Positions 57,749-64,000 of a stretch of DNA of 64,000 bases are shown here, one piece after another. Source of the DNA: Hordeum vulgare subsp. vulgare (Eukaryota > Streptophyta > Magnoliopsida > Poales > Poaceae). The position numbers and the translations under genes are program-made. The notes under the pieces were generated by a model. That model saw only the letters and a program-made list of their open reading frames with translations. It was not told where the DNA came from and ran no database searches. Location: NCBI RefSeq assembly GCF_904849725.1, contig NC_058521.1:430298676-430362675 (forward strand), read 5' to 3'. Position 1 is the first letter of the stretch, and each line of letters starts with the position of its first letter.

Positions 57749-58876
57749 TTGGGTACACCTTCTATCTCAAATACGAGGGCAAAGTGTTTATTGCTAAGAA
57801 CGGATATTTTCTTGAGAAGGAATTTTCTCTCGAAAGAATTGAGTGGGAGGAAGATAGAACTTGATGACGTTGTTGAACCTCTAATCCCTCTAGATGGTGG
57901 CGCAGGGCGGGGGGAAACCTCTGTCGAAGCGATGCCGGTTGAGGAGGAAACTATTGATGATGATCATGACGTAACGGATCAAGTTACTATCGGACCTCGC
58001 AAGTCGACAAGATCACGTACTGCACCTGAGTGGTACGGTAATCTTGTCTTATCAATCATGTTGTTAGACAACAATGAATCTGTGAATTATGAAGAAGCAA
58101 TGGTGGGCCCGGATTCTAACCAATGGCTGGAGGCCATGAAGTCCGAGATAGGATCTATGTATGAAAACAAAGTGTGGACTTTGGAAGTATTACCTGAAGG
58201 CCGCAAGGCTATTCAGAACAAATGGATCTTTAAGAAGAAGACGGACGCGGACAGTAATGTGACAGTTTATAAAGCTCAACTTGTGGCAAAGGGTTTTTCA
58301 CAAGTTCAAGGAGTTGACCACGATGAGACGTTCTCACCGGTAGCGATACTTAAGTCCGTCCGAATGATGTTAGCAATAGCTACATTTTTTGATTATGAAA
58401 TCTGGCAGATGGATGTCAGAATGGCGTTCCTTAACGGTTTTCTTAAGGAAGAGTTGTATATGATGCAACCCGAAGGTTTTGTCGATCCAAAGAACCCTAA
58501 CAAAGTATGCAAGCTCCAGCGGTCCATTTATAGACTCGTGCAAGCATCTCGGAGTTGGAATAAGCGCTTTGATGAGGTGATCAAAGCATTTGGGTTTATA
58601 CAAGTTGTTGGAGAATCTTGTATTTACAAGAAAGTGAGTGGGAGCTCTGTGGTATTTCTAATATTATATGTGGATGACATATTGCTGATTGGAAACAATG
58701 TGGAGTTTGTAGAGAGCGTAAAAGATTACTTTAACAAATGTTTTTCTATGAAGGACCTAGGAGAAGCTGCTTACATTCTAGGCATTAAGATCTATAGGGA
58801 TAGATCGAGGTTCCCGATAGGACTTTCACAAAGCACATACCTTGATAAAGTTTTGAAGAAGTTCAAAATGGAATAG
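57749..58876 (+). pseudogene. pol: Reverse transcriptase (element G)
   Basis: 375 codons open in a new frame; the first 26 or so residues are out-of-frame sequence before the shift near 57830. Motifs: RKSTRSRTAPEWYG, WLEAMKSEIGSMYENKVW, IQNKWIFKKKTDADSNV, FSPVAILKSVRMMLAIA, MDVRMAFLNGFLKEELYM (first Asp), LYVDDILLIGNN (catalytic pair), FSMKDLGEAAYILGIKI. It ends at a TAG at 58874-58876. Confidence 0.9.
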
Positions 58877-59648
58877 TCCAAGAAGGGGTTCTTGCCAGTA
58901 TTACAAGGTATAAAGTTGAGTAAGACTCAGTGTCCAGTAACTGCCGAAGATAGAGAAAAGATGAGTACCGTCCCCTATGCTTCACCCATAGGTTATATCA
59001 TATATGCAATGTTGTGCACTAGATCGAACGTCAGCCTGGCCATAAGTATGGAAGGCAGATTTCAAAGTAACCAAGGAGTGGATCACTGGAAGGCGGTCAA
59101 GAATATTCTGAAGTACCTGAAAAGGACTAAGGAAATGTTTCTCGTTTATGGAGGTGACAAAGAGCTCGTCGTAAAGAGTTACGTCGACACAAGCTTTGAC
59201 ACTGATCCAGATGACTCTAAGTCTCAAACCGGATACGTATTTATTCTTAATGGGTGTGTGGTAAGCTGGTGCAGTTCCAAGAAAGCGTCGTAGCAGATTC
59301 TACATGTGAAGCGAGTACATGGCTGCCTCGGAGGCAGCTAAGGAGGGTGCCTGGATGAAGTAGTTCATGACGGATCTTGGAGTTGTGCCGAGCGCACTAA
59401 ATCCAATAACTTTGTTCTGTAACAACACTAGTGCCATTGCTTTAGCAAAGGAACCAAGGTTTCACAAGAAAACCAGACACATCAGACGACACTTCAACCT
59501 CATCCGCAACTACGTCGAAGGAGAGGACGTAAATATTTGCAAAGTGCACACGGATCTGAATGTAGCAGGTCCGCTGACTAAATCTATTCCACGAGCGAAG
59601 CATCATCAACAAAAGAACTGTATGGGTGTTAGATTCATTACAATGTAA
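58877..59648 (+). pseudogene. pol: RNase H (element G)
   Basis: 58892-59293 has MSTVPYASPIGYIIYAMLCT, VKSYVDTSFDTDPDDSKSQT (catalytic Asp) and VSWCSSKKAS-stop. A frameshifted patch (59290-59345) covers the catalytic-Glu motif. 59367-59648 resumes with LFCNNTSAIALAKEPRFHKK, where the Asp expected in the third motif reads Asn, and HIRRHFNLIRNYVEGEDVNI, and ends naturally before the polypurine tract. Confidence 0.86.
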
Positions 59649-59689
59649 ATCGCATAGCGATGTGAGGACTAGATTATTGAATCTAGTGC

Positions 59690-59700
59690 AAGTGGGAGAC
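59690..59700 (+). promoter_or_regulatory. Polypurine tract of element G
   Basis: AAGTGGGAGAC directly before the 3' LTR, as in BARE elements. Confidence 0.9.
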
Positions 59701-61489
59701 TATTGGAAATATGCCCTAGAGGCAATGATAAAATAGTTATTATTATATTTCCTGATTCAAGAAAATCGTTTATTATCCATGCTATAATTGTATTGAATGA
59801 AAGCATAGCTACATGTGTGGATATATAGACAAAACAATGTCCCTAGCAAGCCTCTAGTTGGCTAGCCAGTTGATCAAGGATGGTTAAGGTTTTCTGACCA
59901 TACGCAAGTGTTGTCACTTGATAACTGGATCACATCATTAGGAGAATCATGTGATGGACTAGACCCAAACTATGAACGTAGCATGTGATCGTGTCATTTT
60001 GTTGCTATTGTTTTCTGCGTGTTAAGTATTCATTCCTATGACCATGAGATCATGTAACTCACTGACACCAGAGGAATACCTTGTGTGTATCAAACGTCAC
60101 AATGTAACTGGGTGACTATAAAGGTACTGTACATGTATCTCCGAAGGTATGAGTTAGCATGGATCAAGACTGGGATTTGTCACTCCATGTGTAGGAGAGG
60201 TATCTCGGGGCCCACTCAGTAATACAACATCACATACAAGCCTTGCAAGCAATGTGACTCAAGTGTAAGTGACAGGATCTCGTATTACGGAACAAGTAAA
60301 GAGACTTGTGGGTAACGGGATTGAAATAGGTAGACGGATACCGACGATCAAATCTTTGGCAAGTAACATACCGAAAGACAAAGGGAATGTTATACGACAT
60401 TATATGAATCCTTGGCACAGAGGTTCAACTAATAAGATCTTCGTAGAATATGTAGGATCCAATATGGACATCCAGGTCCCGCTATTGGATATTGACCAAG
60501 GAGTGTCTCGGGTCATGTCTACATAGTTCTTGAACCCGCAGGGTCTGCACACTTAAGGTTCGATGATATTTTAGTATAGTTGAGTTATATGTGTTGGTGA
60601 CCAAAGGTTGTTCGGAGTCCCGGATGAGATCACGGACGTCATGAGGGTTTCCGAAATGGTCTGGAAAAGAAGATTGATATATAGGATGGTTTGATTTGGT
60701 CACCGGAAAGTTTTCGGGCATTACCGACACTGTAGTGGGAGTGACGAATGGGTTCCATGTATTTGCCGGGTGGGGCCCACCCACCCGAGAGTGAGCCCAG
60801 TGACCCTAGGGTGGCGCACCATCCCTTAGTGGGCTGGTGAGGCCAGCCCAAGAGTGCTATGGCCCCACAATAAAAAATACTAAAGGAAAGAATAAAAGGA
60901 AAGAAGGAGGTGGGAAGGAAGGAGTGGACTCCTTCCCCTAAACCAAATTGGGGTGGGAGTCCACCTTTCCCTTCAGCCGGCACCCTTGGGGCTCCCTTGA
61001 GCCCCAAGGCTAGCCCTCCCCTCCTCCTATATATACTGGTGATTTTAGGGCTTTTGAGACACAACTTTTGCCACGTGCAACTCAAACCTACACCACGTAG
61101 TTCTACCTCTAGATCGGATTTCTACGGAGCTCGGGCGGAGCCCTGTAGGAGTAGGTCATCACCACCACTGCAGCATCGTCACGCTGCCGGAAAAATCATC
61201 TACTTCTCCGTCTCTCTTAATGGATCAAGAAGGCCGAGATTGTCATCGAGCTGTATGTGTGCTGAACGCGGAAGTGCCGTCCGTTCGGCGCTAGATCGGA
61301 ACGAATCGTGGGACGACGGTCATTTGAATCACGAAGCTGTACCACTACATCAACCATGTTTCTTGAAGCTTCCCTCTTATCGATCTACAAGGGTATGTGG
61401 ATCAAATCTCCTATCGTGGAGGAACATCACCATGATAGGTCTTCGTGTGTGTAGGAAATTATTTGTTTCCCATGCAACGTTCCCCAACA
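59701..61489 (+). repeat. 3' LTR of element G (BARE/WIS/Angela-type Copia)
   Basis: 1789 bases, TATTGGAAATATGCCCTAG...GTTCCCCAACA. TATA box at 61028-61035. Followed by CTCTA (61490-61494), the second copy of the target duplication. The ORFs at 60482-61533 are LTR sequence. Confidence 0.95.
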
Positions 61490-62407
61490 CTCTAACCATC
61501 TTCGCTGCCTCATATTCAATTCCCGCTGAGTGAAGATATACTTTAAACTTTTGTGGTCAGTGTATATTTCACATTGCTTCCCCAGAAGGTAATGTTGCCA
61601 TGTCTTCAGGGCATGCACTACTGCTGCCAAATCGAGAACATGGGTGGCATAGTTTTCCTCATGCGGGCGCAGTTGCCATGACAAATACGCCACGACCTTG
61701 CCGTCTTGCATTAGGACTCCATCGAGCCCGAATCTGGAGGCATCACAATATATCACAAACTCCTTGCTGATATCTGGAGTAGCCAATACCGGGGTTGTAG
61801 TTAATCTCTTCTTCAACTCCTGAAATCTTGCTTCATACTCCGGCGTCCATTCGAACTTCTTGCCTTTCTTCAAGAGCTGAGTCATGGGTCGAGCGATGCG
61901 GGAGAATCCTTCTACGAACTTGCGGTAATATCTCGTGAGTCCGAGGAAGCTCCTGACTTCCTTCACATCGATTGGCGACTCCGAGTTGGTTACCGTAGTA
62001 ATCTTGGAAGGATCGACCGCCAATCCTCTTGCCGTCATGGTATGACCCAAGAATCGAACTTCGTTCAACCAGAATTGCCATTTGCTGAATTTGGCAAAAA
62101 GTTGGTGCTCTCGAAGCTTCTCCAACACTAACCTCAAGTGTTGCTCATGCTCTTCTTCGAACTTGGAGAAGATTAATATGTCATCGATAAATACGACGAC
62201 AAACTTATCCAGGTATTCCATGAAGACCTTGTTGATGAGGTACATGAAGTAAGCTGCGGCATTTGTCTACCCGAAAGACATGACAGTGCACTCGTACAGA
62301 CCGTACCGAGTCACGAGCGCAGTCTTGGGTATGTCTTCAGGTCGGATCTTCAGTTGGTAATATCCAGATCGGAGATCGATCTTGGAAAATACCTTGGCTC
62401 CATTTAA
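61490..62407 (-). pseudogene. pol: Reverse transcriptase palm and RNase H (chromovirus C, right part)
   Basis: The main frame covers about 61495-62245: [21 protein letters not shown] (catalytic pair), [35 protein letters not shown], then RNase [38 protein letters not shown] (Glu position reads Val-Leu-Asp) and [20 protein letters not shown]. The gene breaks at G's insertion and resumes at 42486. Stops near 62265 and 62405 separate it from the upstream frame. The last residues of the longest ORF are G LTR sequence. Confidence 0.88.
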
Positions 62408-63180
62408 CTAGTGAAACAAGTCTTCAATCTTAGGGAGTGGGTACTTGTTCTTGATCGTGACTTCATCGAGGGAACGGTAATCAAGGCAGAGTCTGATAGT
62501 CCCATCCTTCTTAGACACGAACAGAAGAGGTGATCCCAAAGGTGATGCACTCAGACGAATGAATCCCTTCCTGAGTTGCTCATCCTGCTGCTTCTTTAGC
62601 TCTGCTAGCTCTTCGGATCGCATCCTATAAGGCTTCTTATAGATAGGCCTCGACCCAGGCATGAGCTCAATGATGAACTTGATGTCTCGGTCGGGAGGCA
62701 TGCCTGGTAGCTCATCAGGAAATACGTTCGGGTATTCACAGACTATCGACACTCGGTCCAGCTCTTCTCCCGAGAGGCTATTAACCTGCGGTACTCGAGT
62801 GGATACAGGCTCAGAGACATACTTGACTTTGACCCCTTGGTCGCTTGTCATGGTAATAGACCTGTTGGCACAGTCCAAGATGCTCTGGTGTTTGTCCAAC
62901 CAATCCATTCCAAGTATTACCTCTAAGCCTTGCGACTTAATGACGATGAGATCTGCTGAGAAGCTTATCCCATTAATATTGATCCCGACTCCTCTACATC
63001 CTAGGTTGTTCCTGAATAGGGCTCCCAGGGTATGTATTGCCATTTGCCCGTTAAGTACGGTAGGCTTCAACCGACAATTTTGCGCAAACTTCTGAGTAAC
63101 AAAATAATGCGAAGCACCACAATCAAACAATATTGTTGATGGGGTGGAGTTGACGAGGAACGTACCCAGGATGCAGTCCG
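62408..63180 (-). pseudogene. pol: Protease and N-terminal reverse transcriptase (chromovirus C)
   Basis: Protease: [14 protein letters not shown] near 63120 keeps the catalytic Asp but has Cys in the Asp-Thr/Ser-Gly triad; [17 protein letters not shown] is the second half. [69 protein letters not shown] then a stop. The longest ORF starts at an internal Met within the active-site motif, which is not a real start. Confidence 0.87.
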
Positions 63181-64000
63181 GGTCTTCGTGTGCCTCTTCT
63201 GTGGAGATATGATTAATACGTCCCCTACTGTTATACTCCTGATTGCGGGGTGCTTGGTTCCTGCCTGGTGTTCCTTGACCTTGTCCTTTATTTGACGCAT
63301 TGGGGCGCGGTGCGTCGGGTTTCTTGTTGGGACACTGCCTAGCATAGTGCCCAGTTTGTCCACATCCAAAACAGGTAACCTATACCGGTATGTTGGTCTT
63401 GACTCCACTGTTGTTTGGTGGGTTGAATGCTGGCTTGGTGTTGACTTGCTGTTGAGGCTAGTAGTTTTGGCAAAATGTTGGAGCCTTATATTGCTGCTGT
63501 TGATAACTGGGTGTTGCTGGAGCTGACTGCCATGGGTGTGGCTTCGGATTACTGGGTCCTCCACTACCCATCAGCTTGCGCTTATGGGTGTCGTCCATTG
63601 CACCAGGCTTATCATCCAACATAAGGGCCTTATTAACCAGATAGCAGAAGATCCAACATTCACAAACAACCAGTTGATACTGGAGTGACTGTTGCAGTTC
63701 TTCCATAAAGCGTTCCACTTTTGCGGCCTCAGTGTTGACGTCCTCTGGTGCATATCTTGACAGGAGGTTAAACTTCTGCAGATACTCCTTGACGGTTCCA
63801 CTGCCTTGCCTTAAGGCTCGGAATTCCCGCTTCTTAATGGTCATCATTCCGGGAGGAATGTGAGCAGCGCGAAACCCTTCCTTGAACATTGCCCAAGTGA
63901 TGACTTGTCTTGCTCGCATCATCTGGAACCCATCCCACCAAGCTCTGACCGTGCCTCCGAGACAGTGAGAAGTATAAAGGACTTTCTCGCGATCATCAGT
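63181..64000 (-). pseudogene. gag: Gag with intact zinc knuckle (chromovirus C), continues past the window
   Basis: The capsid part is at 63458-64000: REKVLYTSHCLGGTVRAWWD, WAMFKEGFRAAHIPPGMM, KKREFRALRQGSGTVKEYLQ, LLSRYAPEDV. The frame is open to the window edge, so the start lies outside. A Gln/Pro/Ser-rich linker follows. The CCHC knuckle [14 protein letters not shown] is at about 63335-63378, in another frame. Compared with chromovirus D, this knuckle is undamaged. Confidence 0.85.

Noticed and set aside
60910..61533. 207-residue plus-strand ORF
   Set aside because: It is LTR sequence of G running past the LTR end into element C.
1..64000. Host genes, tRNA genes, MITEs, CACTA elements, CRISPR arrays
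   Set aside because: Looked for on both strands; nothing with the needed structure was seen, and almost every base can be assigned to an LTR retrotransposon.

Overview
The window is intergenic DNA from a large grass genome, almost certainly a Triticeae cereal (wheat, barley or Aegilops). The evidence is the LTR families: BARE/WIS/Angela-type Copia LTRs, a Maximus-like Sirevirus, several Athila-type Gypsy elements whose LTRs begin TGATACGTC, Tekay-like chromoviruses, and a Cassandra TRIM carrying 5S rRNA sequence. I found no host gene, tRNA gene, MITE or CRISPR array. Family names come from recall of sequence style, not a database search. Every coding region belongs to a retrotransposon and most are broken.

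Layout, left to right. (1) 1-4497: 3' part, LTR and PBS of an Athila-type Gypsy, element Z (+). (2) 4498-6920: leader, PBS and LTR of a minus-strand BARE-type Copia, element I. (3) 6921-14529: Maximus-like Sirevirus F (+) with gag, PR, IN, RT and RNase H, all decayed. (4) 14530-16695: internally deleted Tat-clade Gypsy E (+), in which the PBS is joined directly to RT. (5) 16696-24399: minus-strand chromovirus D with a long LTR, chromodomain, IN, RNase H, RT, dead PR and part of gag. (6) 24400-24978: Cassandra TRIM inserted in D gag and itself interrupted. (7) 24979-26222: partial LTR of an Athila-type family, fused to (8) element A (+, 26223-35553), a Sabrina-like non-autonomous element with gag, protease and a second ORF but no RT or IN. 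(9) 35554-41021: element B (-), same family as A, inverted. (10) 41022-42491 and 61490-64000: minus-strand chromovirus C, split by (11) G (42492-61489), a BARE-type Copia flanked by the 5-bp target duplication CTCTA. G gag is in turn split by (12) H (45899-56102), a minus-strand Athila-type element with gag, PR, RT, RNase H, IN and a post-pol ORF.

Nesting order can be read directly: C was hit by G, G by H; C was also hit by B, and A sits against B; D was hit by Cassandra, and Cassandra by the partial LTR. Deletions later fused or trimmed several boundaries.

The most unusual signal is in A and B. Between protease and the second ORF both carry a copy of the LTR promoter region, followed by a matching GT-AG intron of about 222 bp and then the ORF, so the second ORF may have its own LTR-derived promoter. 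H shows a similar LTR-like block before its post-pol ORF. The LTR ends of A, B and Z also contain serial degenerate copies of the primer-binding site, which suggests that LTRs grew by repeatedly absorbing the PBS.
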